From Thermoplasmata archaeon (GTDB lineage Archaea; Thermoplasmatota; E2; UBA202; JdFR-43), in NCBI GenBank assembly GCA_021162065.1, contig JAGGZK010000053.1, positions 1 to 54,125 on the forward strand: 54,125 nt of DNA. The letters are read 5' to 3'. Below, piece after piece: positions 13,896-22,478 of this stretch. The notes under the pieces were generated by a model that had not been told where the DNA came from, ran no database searches, and worked only from the letters and a program-made list of their open reading frames with translations. Within the stretch, counting starts at the first letter, position 1; each line of letters opens with the position of its first letter. The position numbers were made by a program, and so were the translations under genes.

Positions 13896-14876
13896 TTATA
13901 TTATGCTCCTCTCAAGGAGATGAACAATATCCACAACCTCCCCATACTCCTTCAGATGGCCATAGCAGTGGGGCGATGCTGTGACAATGGTGGCATTCTT
14001 TTCCCTTGCCTCCTTTATTAAATGCATTGCCAGCTCCTCCGCCTCCTGAGGGAATGCTCTTCTGAACTCTATCTCTCCTCCGCATTGTTTTGCCCTCTCT
14101 CTCCTTTCATCAAATTCCACGAGGTTGGCAACTCTTCCAATCAACTCCCTCGGCTCGTCATATATGCCAAGATATCTTCCCAGAAAGGAGGAATCGTGGT
14201 ATATATATCTCTTTTCCTCTCTCTTCATTTCAGGGTTTAGCGAAAGGACAAACTGGGTTATGTGCATAGGATTGAATTCTCTTAAAGCAAGCATTCCGTT
14301 GGGGCATGAAAGCACCACTTTTTCTATATTCTTCTCCCTCAACTTTTTCCCTATATCTGTTTCAACCTTTCTTCCGATTTTCTCAATCGGATGACCGCAA
14401 CATCCGCCTACAATGGTGACATCAACACCCAGTTTATCGAAAAGAGAGATGACGGCATCCTTCATTTCCTTTTTCACCATGCATCCCATGATAAAGGCTA
14501 TTCTGCTGCCATCTCTCTCGAAGTTTTCCTCTCCAAGAATGTTGTTTGTTCTCCTGAAGTTATCCACAAGGATTTCATGCTCCGGTAACAGCGTGCTTAA
14601 TTCAAAGCGGGCCGCCTTTATTATATCCGTTATTTTTATCAGAGAGGGGCAGTCCACCTCGCATCTCTTACAGAGGGTGCATTTCTGCAACGCCCTAACC
14701 ATCTCCATGTTCTCTTCCAGTTCTTTGGTGTATAATCCATAGGCAAGCATTATTTTCCCCTTGGGATAATCGCTTTCCTTCTCAGGAAATTCATAGGCAG
14801 CATAGGATTTCTTGCAGAAGGCGCAACCGGTGCAGCTCAACATCTCATCATGATACTTCTCCAGCATCTTCATCAC
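13896..14876 (-). CDS. Iron-sulfur protein of the GlcF/HdrD type with altered cysteines
   Basis: The 326 residues comprise an N-terminal ferredoxin-like part and two CCG-type domains. The first 4Fe-4S motif is CTGCAFC with its fourth Cys missing; the second is CTLCKRCEVDCP, complete. The first CCG domain keeps GGCCGHP but has CPNG where CPxC is usual. The second lacks several ligands: HDSSFLGR for HDPCHLGR, QCGG for CCG and SPHC for CPxC. It should pass electrons from the adjacent GlcD-type flavoprotein to an unknown acceptor. Its start overlaps the end of that gene by four bases. It is the last gene of the operon. Confidence 0.75.
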   Translation of the reverse strand: MMKMLEKYHDEMLSCTGCAFCKKSYAAYEFPEKESDYPKGKIMLAYGLYTKELEENMEMVRALQKCTLCKRCEVDCPSLIKITDIIKAARFELSTLLPEHEILVDNFRRTNNILGEENFERDGSRIAFIMGCMVKKEMKDAVISLFDKLGVDVTIVGGCCGHPIEKIGRKVETDIGKKLREKNIEKVVLSCPNGMLALREFNPMHITQFVLSLNPEMKREEKRYIYHDSSFLGRYLGIYDEPRELIGRVANLVEFDERRERAKQCGGEIEFRRAFPQEAEELAMHLIKEAREKNATIVTASPHCYGHLKEYGEVVDIVHLLERSII

Positions 14877-16306
14877 CTATACCTCAAATGGGAAATTATG
14901 CTTCCTTTCCACTGTGTCATCTTCCCGGGATTCATTATATTATTTGGATCTATGGCCTTCTTTATCATCTCCATCGTCTCCACATCTCCATTTATCCACG
15001 GCGCCTTGCTTATACCTATCCCATGTTCGCCGCTTGCTATTCCTCCAAGCCTTTCCACCGCTTTATATATTTCGGCCACCGCCTTTTCAGCCCTCTTCCA
15101 TTCATCCTCCTCCTTGGGATTTATCAATACCTTGGTATGGAGATTGCCATCCCCCGCATGGCCATATGTGCCTATAATTATGTTGTATTTCTTTGCTATC
15201 TCCTGAAATTCCTTTATGGCATATGGTATTTTGGATATGGGCACACACATGTCATCGGCAAGGCTTACCGATACCCTGTCTTCACCATATCTTGAAAGAG
15301 AGGGAAGCACTCCCTTCCTTCCTTTCCACAGATTGGCCATTTCCTCATCATCATAGGTGAACTCTATATTTTTCACCCTTCCCTTCAATATCTCCGCCAC
15401 CTTTTTTATATTCTCTCTCACCTCCCCCTCTTTCCCATCCACCTCTATGAGCAATATGGCTTCCACATCCGGCAGCCCTATATCCATGGCGTTGTTGACG
15501 GCCTGTATGCATACATGATCCATTATCTCAAGGGCAGATGGAATTAACCCGCTGCCAATTATGGCTGCCACTCCCTCCCCCGCCTTAACCACATCATCGA
15601 AGGAGGCGAGGGCGACACCTCTCTTTTCAGGCAGAGGAGAAATGCGTAGCGTTGCCTCCGTAATTATGCCCAGCGTCCCCTCACTGCCCACCATGAGGCG
15701 CTCAATTTGATAGCCCGCAGAATTTTTCAGCGTTCTGCTTCCAAGTCTTACCCTGCCATGGGGAAAAACCACCTCCATTCCGAGGATATAATCACGGGTC
15801 GCTCCATATTTTATGGCCCTCATGCCAGAGGCGTTGGCGGCTATCATTCCCCCTATGGTGCACACATCCCCGCTTCCAGGCGAGGGAGGGAAAAAGAAGC
15901 CATACTCTGCCAGCGCTTCGTTGAGTTTGGCGTATATAACGCCGGGCTCCACCACGCAGTAAAGATCTTCGATATGAATCTCCTTTATTCTGTTCATGGA
16001 TGTCATGTCAAGAAGTATGCCGCCTTCAATGGGCACCGCCTGCCCCGATAGCCCTGTGCCGGCTCCCCTCGCCACAACTGGAATGAGATACTGGTTTGCT
16101 ATGCCCACTATTTTTTCCACCTCTTCCGCATTTTTTACCCTTACAACAACATCCGGCATGGCATGGTGAATGGAAGCATCAAACCCGTAGGCATACAAAT
16201 CTGGTTTATCAGTGAGAACCCTGCTTTCATCCACGATTTTTCTTATCTCATCCACGATTTTCTGTTCCATAATGGAAAAGCGATTATTATTTATTTTTTG
16301 TTGCAT
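14873..16306 (-). CDS. FAD-linked 2-hydroxyacid dehydrogenase, GlcD-type
   Basis: The protein of up to 477 residues has the FAD_binding_4 motif RGAGTGLSGQAVPIEGGILL (about 80-100), the SGMRAIKYGATRDYILG region and a C-terminal GHAGDGNLH, all typical of GlcD or D-lactate dehydrogenases. It would oxidise a D-2-hydroxy acid (lactate, glycolate or an aryl-lactate) to the 2-oxo acid. The first 12 residues before a second Met (MEQKIVDEIRK) may not be translated. It overlaps the iron-sulfur gene by four bases and follows iorB, so it probably feeds 2-oxo acids to IorAB. Confidence 0.85.
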   Translation of the reverse strand: MQQKINNNRFSIMEQKIVDEIRKIVDESRVLTDKPDLYAYGFDASIHHAMPDVVVRVKNAEEVEKIVGIANQYLIPVVARGAGTGLSGQAVPIEGGILLDMTSMNRIKEIHIEDLYCVVEPGVIYAKLNEALAEYGFFFPPSPGSGDVCTIGGMIAANASGMRAIKYGATRDYILGMEVVFPHGRVRLGSRTLKNSAGYQIERLMVGSEGTLGIITEATLRISPLPEKRGVALASFDDVVKAGEGVAAIIGSGLIPSALEIMDHVCIQAVNNAMDIGLPDVEAILLIEVDGKEGEVRENIKKVAEILKGRVKNIEFTYDDEEMANLWKGRKGVLPSLSRYGEDRVSVSLADDMCVPISKIPYAIKEFQEIAKKYNIIIGTYGHAGDGNLHTKVLINPKEEDEWKRAEKAVAEIYKAVERLGGIASGEHGIGISKAPWINGDVETMEMIKKAIDPNNIMNPGKMTQWKGSIISHLRYR

Positions 16307-16317
16307 GATGAAGATTC

Positions 16318-16917
16318 TTAATGCATATCTCCCACGGACTCTATTGCCTCCTTCCCGAGCTTGAAGGCCATCGCATTTGCCTCTGCATACCTTTCATGAA
16401 AACTCTCCCTTATTGTTTCCAGCAAGGTTTCTTCCTCTATCGGAAATATACCCAAGGCATGAAATGCGCCCAGCATTACAATGTTCTTTGTCAGTATGCT
16501 CCCCGCCTTTCTCGCCAGTTCATCCGCATTTATTTTTATCAGGGTGCAGTGTTCCTCAATTTCCTCAAAGATTTTCTCCACGGGAGGATAATCGCCAATT
16601 CCAAGGGATATGAGCGGAGGTATTATGGGGTTTACGTCTGTAAGAACCACCCCATCCCTCTTAACCTTATGCAGGTTCCTCAGTGCCTCGAGAGGTTCAA
16701 AGGAAATTATAGCCTCCACACTCTCTCTCCTCACCATGGGGGAGTACACATTACCTATCCTCACATTGCATTCCACATTGCCCCCGCGCTGCGCCATGCC
16801 GTGCAGCTCGGATGTAACAACGTTATGCCCTGCCTTGAGAGATGCCCTGGCCAGTATATTCGCCGCCGTTATAACGCCCTGCCCTCCAACGCCTGCTATA
16901 ATAACGCTCTTCTTCAT
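16318..16917 (-). CDS. iorB: Indolepyruvate:ferredoxin oxidoreductase, beta subunit
   Basis: This 199-residue gamma-type domain begins IAGVGGQGVITAANILARA, the standard motif of 2-oxoacid:ferredoxin oxidoreductase gamma domains, and later has ELHGMAQRGG. With IorA it oxidatively decarboxylates aryl pyruvates from aromatic amino acids to aryl-acetyl-CoA, reducing ferredoxin in the cytoplasm. It overlaps iorA by four bases. Confidence 0.93.
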   Translation of the reverse strand: MKKSVIIAGVGGQGVITAANILARASLKAGHNVVTSELHGMAQRGGNVECNVRIGNVYSPMVRRESVEAIISFEPLEALRNLHKVKRDGVVLTDVNPIIPPLISLGIGDYPPVEKIFEEIEEHCTLIKINADELARKAGSILTKNIVMLGAFHALGIFPIEEETLLETIRESFHERYAEANAMAFKLGKEAIESVGDMH

Positions 16918-18743
16918 TTTTTCACCTCTATGGCATCAAAGGGACATATCTGCGGGCATACCCCGCAACCCGTGCAAAGCGCCTCATTTATCCTCACATT
17001 TCCCCCCTCATCATGATAGAAGGCGGGGCATGCAAATCTCGTTATACAAACATCGCATTTCCTGCATTTCTCCTGATTTATCTGATATATTTCCCTCTCC
17101 TTCTTTGTCTTACTTTTCAGGAGTATGCATGGCGCCCTTGATATGACCACAGATAACCCCTCAAAATCCATGGCCCTTCTCATCGCTTCCATTGTTTCTT
17201 GGAGATTTCTTGGATCAACGACTTCCACATGCTTTACTCCTATCCCCCTCACCACCTTCTCTATGTCCATGGGTACTGCCTCATACCCCATTCCATCGAG
17301 CAGCGTGCCGGGATGCGGCTGATGGCCTGTCATGGCGGTGGTGAAGTTATCAAGGATGACAACAACAAAATTATGGTTATGATGCACCGCATTAACCAAG
17401 GCAGGCAGGCCAGCATGATAGAAAGTGGAATCACCTATGAATGCCACAACTTTTTGCTCTGTTGAGTAAGCAAATCCGCATCCGCTTCCTATGCTGGAGC
17501 CCATGCAGAGAAGGAAGTCGGCTGTTTTATATGGAGGAAGCAGCCCAAGGGTATAGCACCCTATGTCAGTGGGATATATAGTATCCTTAGGTGCAACCTT
17601 CTTTACCGCATAGTATGTCGCCCTGTGGGGGCATCCCGGGCATAAAACGGGGGGACGAGGGGCTGCCTCTCTAACATCCCCTTCATATTTCCATTCCAGA
17701 TTGAAAAACTCTGCAAGGGTTGCATAAACTATGTCAGGGGTATACTCATAATACCTTTCCAGTTTTCCAAATCCCTTTCCATATATCTCAACGCCTATAT
17801 CATTTCTCTGAGCGATCTCCCTTATTTCCCTCTCCATTATCGGCTCCAGTTCTTCAAGTATTATCACCCTTCTGCACTCCTTCAGAAAATCGATTATTTT
17901 TTTCTCCGGCAGCGGGTAACTCATGCCTATTTTGAAAATTCTGCATTTCAGCCCCATATCATCCACTGCTTCTCTGGCATAGTTGTAGGCTGCACCGGAT
18001 GCTATTATTCCATCCTCTCCTCCAAAATCCTCGATGAAATTGAATCTACTCCCATTGGAGAGTTCCCTTGCCCTCTCCATTTTTTCAAGTAGCATGGGAT
18101 GTAACTTTCTTGCCACCTCTGGCACAGTGACGGTAAGCCCTCCCTTCTCAAATTTTCCCTTCTTGGAAGTCATCTTCAGGGGCTTCAGCTCCACAACCCC
18201 TCTCGCATGGGAGATTCTTGTTGTTGTTCTTAGCAGCACGGGCAGCTCCAGTTTCTCCGAGATTTCAAAGGCCTCGATGGTCATCTCCTTTGCCTCCTGG
18301 GGGCTACTGGGTTCAAGCATCGGAAGGGAGGCAAATCTTGCATAATATCTGTTGTCCTGCTCATTCTGGCTGGAGTGGCAGCTGGGATCATCGGCCGTCA
18401 CTATGACATGCCCTCCCCTGCACCCTATATAGGCGTAGGTCATCAAGGCATCGCTTGCCACATTCACCCCAACATGCTTCATGCATGTCAGAGCGCGCAA
18501 TCCTGCATGGGAGGCGGCGGCTGCAAACTCAAGGGCAACCTTTTCATTCACCGAATACTGAAAATAAAAGGGTGCCTCTCCCTTTTCCCCCATTTTTCTC
18601 GCAACAGCAGAAAGGCTATCTGCTATTTCTGAAGAGGGTGTTCCGGGGTAAGTAGTGGCCACGTCCACATCCGCCTCCAGCGCACCCCTTGCAATTGCTT
18701 CATTTCCCAGCAGGACCTTTTTTCCCTCACCCAACAATTCCAT
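16914..18743 (-). CDS. iorA: Indolepyruvate:ferredoxin oxidoreductase, alpha subunit
   Basis: The 609-residue protein carries the pyrimidine-binding domain at the N-terminus (TTYPGTPSSEIADSL near 35), a TPP-binding domain in the middle and C-terminal half (CPGCPHRATYYAVKK near 368; GDSTFYHAGLPALVNAVHHN near 435) and a C-terminal pair of 4Fe-4S motifs (CRKCDVC and CTGCGVCPQICP). The length is typical of IorA. It starts two bases after the ADP-forming synthetase gene and overlaps iorB by four, so all are one operon for amino-acid fermentation. Confidence 0.95.
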   Translation of the reverse strand: MELLGEGKKVLLGNEAIARGALEADVDVATTYPGTPSSEIADSLSAVARKMGEKGEAPFYFQYSVNEKVALEFAAAASHAGLRALTCMKHVGVNVASDALMTYAYIGCRGGHVIVTADDPSCHSSQNEQDNRYYARFASLPMLEPSSPQEAKEMTIEAFEISEKLELPVLLRTTTRISHARGVVELKPLKMTSKKGKFEKGGLTVTVPEVARKLHPMLLEKMERARELSNGSRFNFIEDFGGEDGIIASGAAYNYAREAVDDMGLKCRIFKIGMSYPLPEKKIIDFLKECRRVIILEELEPIMEREIREIAQRNDIGVEIYGKGFGKLERYYEYTPDIVYATLAEFFNLEWKYEGDVREAAPRPPVLCPGCPHRATYYAVKKVAPKDTIYPTDIGCYTLGLLPPYKTADFLLCMGSSIGSGCGFAYSTEQKVVAFIGDSTFYHAGLPALVNAVHHNHNFVVVILDNFTTAMTGHQPHPGTLLDGMGYEAVPMDIEKVVRGIGVKHVEVVDPRNLQETMEAMRRAMDFEGLSVVISRAPCILLKSKTKKEREIYQINQEKCRKCDVCITRFACPAFYHDEGGNVRINEALCTGCGVCPQICPFDAIEVKK

Positions 18744-18745
18744 TT

Positions 18746-19363
18746 TTATTCCTCCATAATTATTTTTGCATCCACCGCCTTTATTCCGCTTTCGGAAACT
18801 ATCACGGGGTTCAGATCCATCTGCTTTATTCTCATCTCCTCTGCCATTCTTGCCATCTTCATGAGCATGTTTATGACGTCGTCCCTGTTGAGATTCATTC
18901 TGTAGCCGGAGAAGATTTTTCCTGCTTTAAGTTCCGCAAGCATCTCCTCCGCATCTTCTTCATTTATGGGAATCATGCGAAATGCCACATCTCTATATAT
19001 CTCAGTGAAAATGCCACCCATTCCCACCATTATGCATTTTCCGAAGGCATCATCGTCGATAATACCTGCTATGATTTCCACACCTCTTGTCTCCATCTCC
19101 TCCACCATGAACTTCTCGTCAGGAAATTTTTCCTTCAGGGAGCGAAAGGAGGAGAGGAGCATTTCTTTGCTTGTGATGTTGAGGATAACTCCTCCCACAT
19201 CCGTTTTATGGAGAATATTGGGCGATGAAACCTTCAGGACGAGAGGATATCTCAGATCAATATTTTCCAGATCCTCCTCTCTCTCAACCACTCTGAACCT
19301 GGGAACATCTATTCCATAACGGGAAACAAGGGTTTTTGCCTCATGCTCGGCAAGCACTTTCAC
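18746..19363 (-). CDS. acdB: ADP-forming acyl-CoA synthetase, beta subunit
   Basis: This 205-residue ATP-grasp domain has the HKTDVGGV motif of ACD beta subunits (about 52-59) and a C-terminal DLNPVIV. It makes ATP from acyl-CoA, ADP and phosphate together with an alpha subunit that is not in the window. It starts with GTG about 26 bases after a TATA-like site (around 19394), a near-leaderless start. Being first in the operon with IorAB, it would harvest the aryl-acetyl-CoA energy. Confidence 0.88.
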   Translation of the reverse strand: MKVLAEHEAKTLVSRYGIDVPRFRVVEREEDLENIDLRYPLVLKVSSPNILHKTDVGGVILNITSKEMLLSSFRSLKEKFPDEKFMVEEMETRGVEIIAGIIDDDAFGKCIMVGMGGIFTEIYRDVAFRMIPINEEDAEEMLAELKAGKIFSGYRMNLNRDDVINMLMKMARMAEEMRIKQMDLNPVIVSESGIKAVDAKIIMEE

Positions 19364-19428
19364 GATTTGTTATGCATCCACACTTTTTATTTTTATGGGG
19401 TAATGTTTTGCAATGGCAAAGCGCAACA

Positions 19429-19438
19429 ATATTTATAC
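19429..19438 (+). promoter_or_regulatory. TATA box for nnr
   Basis: An ATATTTATA element lies 14-29 bases before the three in-frame Met codons (19452, 19458, 19464). The middle or last Met would allow a leaderless start. Confidence 0.5.
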
Positions 19439-19451
19439 CTCAATTTAAATC

Positions 19452-20867
19452 ATGAACATGGACATGGAAACAAAAGTCCTGGACAGAAATGCCGAGTGGT
19501 TTGGAGTAAGCACAGAAACATTAATGGAAAACGCCGGCAGGGCAGTGGCGGAGGAGGCAAAAAAATTGCCATACAAAAAATGGCTTGTTCTATGCGGCAC
19601 GGGCAACAATGGAGGGGACGGCTATGTGGCCGCCCGATACATAAAGAATGCCGTGATTATATATGCGGGAAAGCCCAAAACAACTCTGGCAAGAAAAAAT
19701 TACAGGAGAGCAAGGGCCATGGGAATACCGCTTCTCCCTTACAATAAGGAAATATTGGAGGAGGAAATAAAAAAATGCGATGGCATAATCGATGCCCTTC
19801 TTGGCGTAGGGGTGAAGGGGGAGCTGAGGGAGCCATACAGGGAGATGGTGGAGGTGGTCAACAACGCATCCAAATATGTCATCTCTGTGGATGTTCCATC
19901 CGGCATGGGAGGAAATCTGTTCGTAAAGGCGGATAAAATAGTAACATTTCATTTCGTGAAAAAAGGCATGGAGGAGATATGCAACGACATAGTGGTGGCC
20001 GACATAGGCATCCCGGAGGAGGCGGAGAAATATGTGGGTGCAGGGGATATGCTTTATTATCCAAGACCAAAAAGGGATGCACATAAGGGAGATAACGGCA
20101 TTGTTGCCGTCATAGGCGGTGGGCCCTACACCGGCGCCCCAGCCATGGCCGCCATGGCAGCCCTGCGCAGCGGCTGCGATCTCGTGTATGTGTGCGTCCC
20201 CTCCAGAGTGTGGAGTGTTGTTGCCTCCTTTGCCCCCGAACTCATAGTTAAAGAAATGGATGGAGATCATTTCTCTCCTCGCAACATTGAGGAGATTGAA
20301 GACATTGTGGAGAGGGCTGACACCATACTGGTGGGTCCGGGAATGGGAAAAAATGAGGAAAGCATGGAGGCATGCCGAATGCTGATTAAAAAATACATGG
20401 ACAGGAAATATTTTGTGATAGATGCGGATGCCATTTCAGCAGTGAAGGACATGGAATTCAATGAAAATGTTATAATAACGCCCCATGCGGGAGAATTCAG
20501 AAAACTCACTGGTATATCCCTCCCCGAAGATGTGGAAGGGAGAAAGGAGATTCTCATGGAGGAGGCAAAAAGGAGGAATGCCACCATACTCCTGAAGGGA
20601 CCAACCGACATAATAAGTGATGGAGAAAGGGTGAAGATGAACATTGTGCATAACGAAGCCATGACGGTGGGAGGCACAGGAGATGTGCTTGCGGGGATAG
20701 CATCATGCATGCTTTCCAAAAAAATAGCACCCTTCCATTCCGCCTGCATGGCCGCCTTCGTCAATGGGATGGCAGGAAATATGGCATATGAGGACTATGG
20801 CCATGGAATGGTGGCAGGAGACATAATAGATTACATACCTGATGTCATAGAAAGCTATGCTCCTTAA
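19452..20867 (+). CDS. nnr: Bifunctional NAD(P)H-hydrate epimerase and ADP-dependent dehydratase
   Basis: The 471-residue protein joins an epimerase domain (LCGTGNNGGDGYVAARYI, about 54-70) with a ribokinase-like dehydratase domain (IAVIGGGPYTGAPAMAAMAA pattern; VGPGMGKNEE near 295; ITPHAGEFRKLTG near 340; GGTGDVLAGI near 415). It repairs NADHX and NADPHX, damaged forms that arise faster at high temperature. Length and order equal the usual archaeal and bacterial fusion. It is divergent from the ior operon. Any of three clustered Met codons may be the start. Confidence 0.95.
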   Translation: MNMDMETKVLDRNAEWFGVSTETLMENAGRAVAEEAKKLPYKKWLVLCGTGNNGGDGYVAARYIKNAVIIYAGKPKTTLARKNYRRARAMGIPLLPYNKEILEEEIKKCDGIIDALLGVGVKGELREPYREMVEVVNNASKYVISVDVPSGMGGNLFVKADKIVTFHFVKKGMEEICNDIVVADIGIPEEAEKYVGAGDMLYYPRPKRDAHKGDNGIVAVIGGGPYTGAPAMAAMAALRSGCDLVYVCVPSRVWSVVASFAPELIVKEMDGDHFSPRNIEEIEDIVERADTILVGPGMGKNEESMEACRMLIKKYMDRKYFVIDADAISAVKDMEFNENVIITPHAGEFRKLTGISLPEDVEGRKEILMEEAKRRNATILLKGPTDIISDGERVKMNIVHNEAMTVGGTGDVLAGIASCMLSKKIAPFHSACMAAFVNGMAGNMAYEDYGHGMVAGDIIDYIPDVIESYAP

Positions 20868-21869
20868 TCAGTAGGGAGTTGCCCAGCTCTCATCATCTTT
20901 ATAGAACTCCTCGTTTATCTCCACATCCCCCCTTACCAGAGGTTCTGGCAGTCTCACCGCCTCGATGCGGTAGAGGGCAGACCTGTACCAGTTGTAATCC
21001 ACCCTGCATCCGAGTTTTTTCACTATTGGGAGTTTTTCCTGAAAGGAAAAGAAATTTCTTCCATCGTCCGGATACACCTGAAATCTTCGCCTTATATCTG
21101 TGATAACAAATCCCATTTCATGGAGCATCTGCTGTATTTCATACCATTTCCTTCTGGATGCCTCCAGTGTTGTCAACCCGAAATACCCGGAGGAGCCAAC
21201 TCCTTTAAGAGAGAGAGCAGCTCGGGACAAAAACAATCTTATTCCGGGAATGGTTTCCACAGGGTCGGTAACAAAAACATCGAATTTTCCTCTAAAGGTA
21301 TCATTTTCCCTTCTCACATCCTGAATGTATGCCTCCACGGGAAGAGAATACTCGGAGGCAACCTCATTTATGTAGTTTATTATCCTCTCGTCTATATCAA
21401 CGGCCACCACTTTTTTTGGTTTTCCAGTGAGGGCAAGGGCTATGCTGAATAAGTCATCATCTCCAACAACAAATATGCTTCCGCTGGCATCCCCCCTTTC
21501 CAGTATGAACGCCAGTTTTCGCAGAACTGTCTCCGTCCCTATATATCCTTGGTCAAAGGTCTCCACCGGGAGGGGGCGGTGCTCCACTATTTTCATGAAA
21601 TCCTCCCTCACCTCCTCTGCTATTCCATAGCCGGTGGAATCGCAGTGGGGGCAACGATATTCCTGGAATGCAATCTCCTCCGCGATTTTTTCACCTTTAT
21701 CCGTAAGAGTTACCACACCATCCCTTACCCTTACAATCCCGTCCCTCTCCATTTTTTCCATTATGCCAAAAAATTCTGGAAGGGAGGCATCCTGAAAATC
21801 TATGAGGTGCCATATGGATGAGGGACCGCGGAAAAGAAGGGATAATATCTGTCTCTCAATCCTGTCCAT
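20868..21869 (-). CDS. bpsA: Branched-chain polyamine synthase (N4-bis(aminopropyl)spermidine synthase)
   Basis: The track ORF begins at 21995 inside speD; the ATG at 21869, one base after the speD stop, gives the family-like start MDRIERQILSLL. The 333-residue protein has an N-terminal winged-helix-like part, a zinc-type CPHC near 75 and an aminopropyltransferase fold with GDDDLFSIALALTGKPK, DIDERI and VTDPVETIPG. It adds two aminopropyl groups to spermidine, making branched polyamines that protect nucleic acids in hyperthermophiles. It is coupled with speD, which supplies the aminopropyl donor. Confidence 0.92.
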   Translation of the reverse strand: MDRIERQILSLLFRGPSSIWHLIDFQDASLPEFFGIMEKMERDGIVRVRDGVVTLTDKGEKIAEEIAFQEYRCPHCDSTGYGIAEEVREDFMKIVEHRPLPVETFDQGYIGTETVLRKLAFILERGDASGSIFVVGDDDLFSIALALTGKPKKVVAVDIDERIINYINEVASEYSLPVEAYIQDVRRENDTFRGKFDVFVTDPVETIPGIRLFLSRAALSLKGVGSSGYFGLTTLEASRRKWYEIQQMLHEMGFVITDIRRRFQVYPDDGRNFFSFQEKLPIVKKLGCRVDYNWYRSALYRIEAVRLPEPLVRGDVEINEEFYKDDESWATPY

Positions 21870-21870
21870 T

Positions 21871-22221
21871 TTAGCCTCTGTCGAGCACGTAGTGCCTGTA
21901 CGATTCTGGAGCGAAATATTTAAGGAATGACTGAAATGCCACCTCGGCCTGATGGGGATCGCCGCATGTGAAAACATCGAGATTGACAAGGCCATATTCG
22001 GGCCAGGTGTGAAGGGAGATGTGTGACTCTGATATTAGAACAACACAGGTAACACCATGGGGTTCGAATTGTTTGTATATTGAGCCCACCGCCTCTATCT
22101 TTGCATCCTCTATGACCTTATCAACAATCTCCTTCACCTTCTCCTCCCTGGAGATAAGGTCACCCGAAACACCGTACAATTCCGCTATTATGTGTTTTCC
22201 CAATACTTTCATTGCGACCAC
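21871..22221 (-). CDS. speD: S-adenosylmethionine decarboxylase proenzyme
   Basis: The 116-residue protein has the self-cleavage site LISESHISLHTWPE, with the pyruvoyl group forming at Ser66, and the catalytic Cys86 in VFTCGDP. The length is standard for the prokaryotic short form. It makes decarboxylated SAM for the adjacent bpsA. The start may be Met1 or Met4 (MKVLGKH). Confidence 0.95.
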   Translation of the reverse strand: MVAMKVLGKHIIAELYGVSGDLISREEKVKEIVDKVIEDAKIEAVGSIYKQFEPHGVTCVVLISESHISLHTWPEYGLVNLDVFTCGDPHQAEVAFQSFLKYFAPESYRHYVLDRG

Positions 22222-22332
22222 CTCCAGCGGGGGTGATTCGCTGCAATACCAGAATTATCTCTGTTCCAGAACCCCCGATTTTTTGTAAATGCTTCCTCTT
22301 TTTAAAATTTTCGGAGTGGCATATTGCATGTT

Positions 22333-22425
22333 GAGTACGGAGATTTTTTCGCCTATTTATCTTTGCATTCGTCAGTTTCGCCATGCTGTCTGGTGGAACA
22401 GCAAAGCGAAATAATTTCCGTACTC
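22333..22425. repeat. Imperfect 20-base inverted repeat around a smaller hairpin
   Basis: The arms at 22333-22352 and 22406-22425 match at 18 of 20 positions when one is reversed and complemented. Inside, CTTTGC (22361-22366) pairs with GCAAAG (22401-22406), and outer AAAATTTTC-like blocks extend the symmetry. The site lies between speD and the divergent regulator gene. It may be a structured leader, a paired operator or the remnant of a small transposon-like element. Confidence 0.7.
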
Positions 22426-22478
22426 TACAGAGTGAAAAATTTTCAAAAAAGTTTTTATTTTGGTTTCCATTTATACAC

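Noticed and set aside
19590-20270. 226-residue minus-strand ORF
   Set aside because: It is a shadow of the nnr gene, whose motifs are unmistakable on the plus strand.
22383-22478. N-terminal extension of the tandem-HTH regulator as in the ORF track
   Set aside because: It overlaps the inverted repeat and a TATA-like element, and the GTG at 22479 gives the family-like start.
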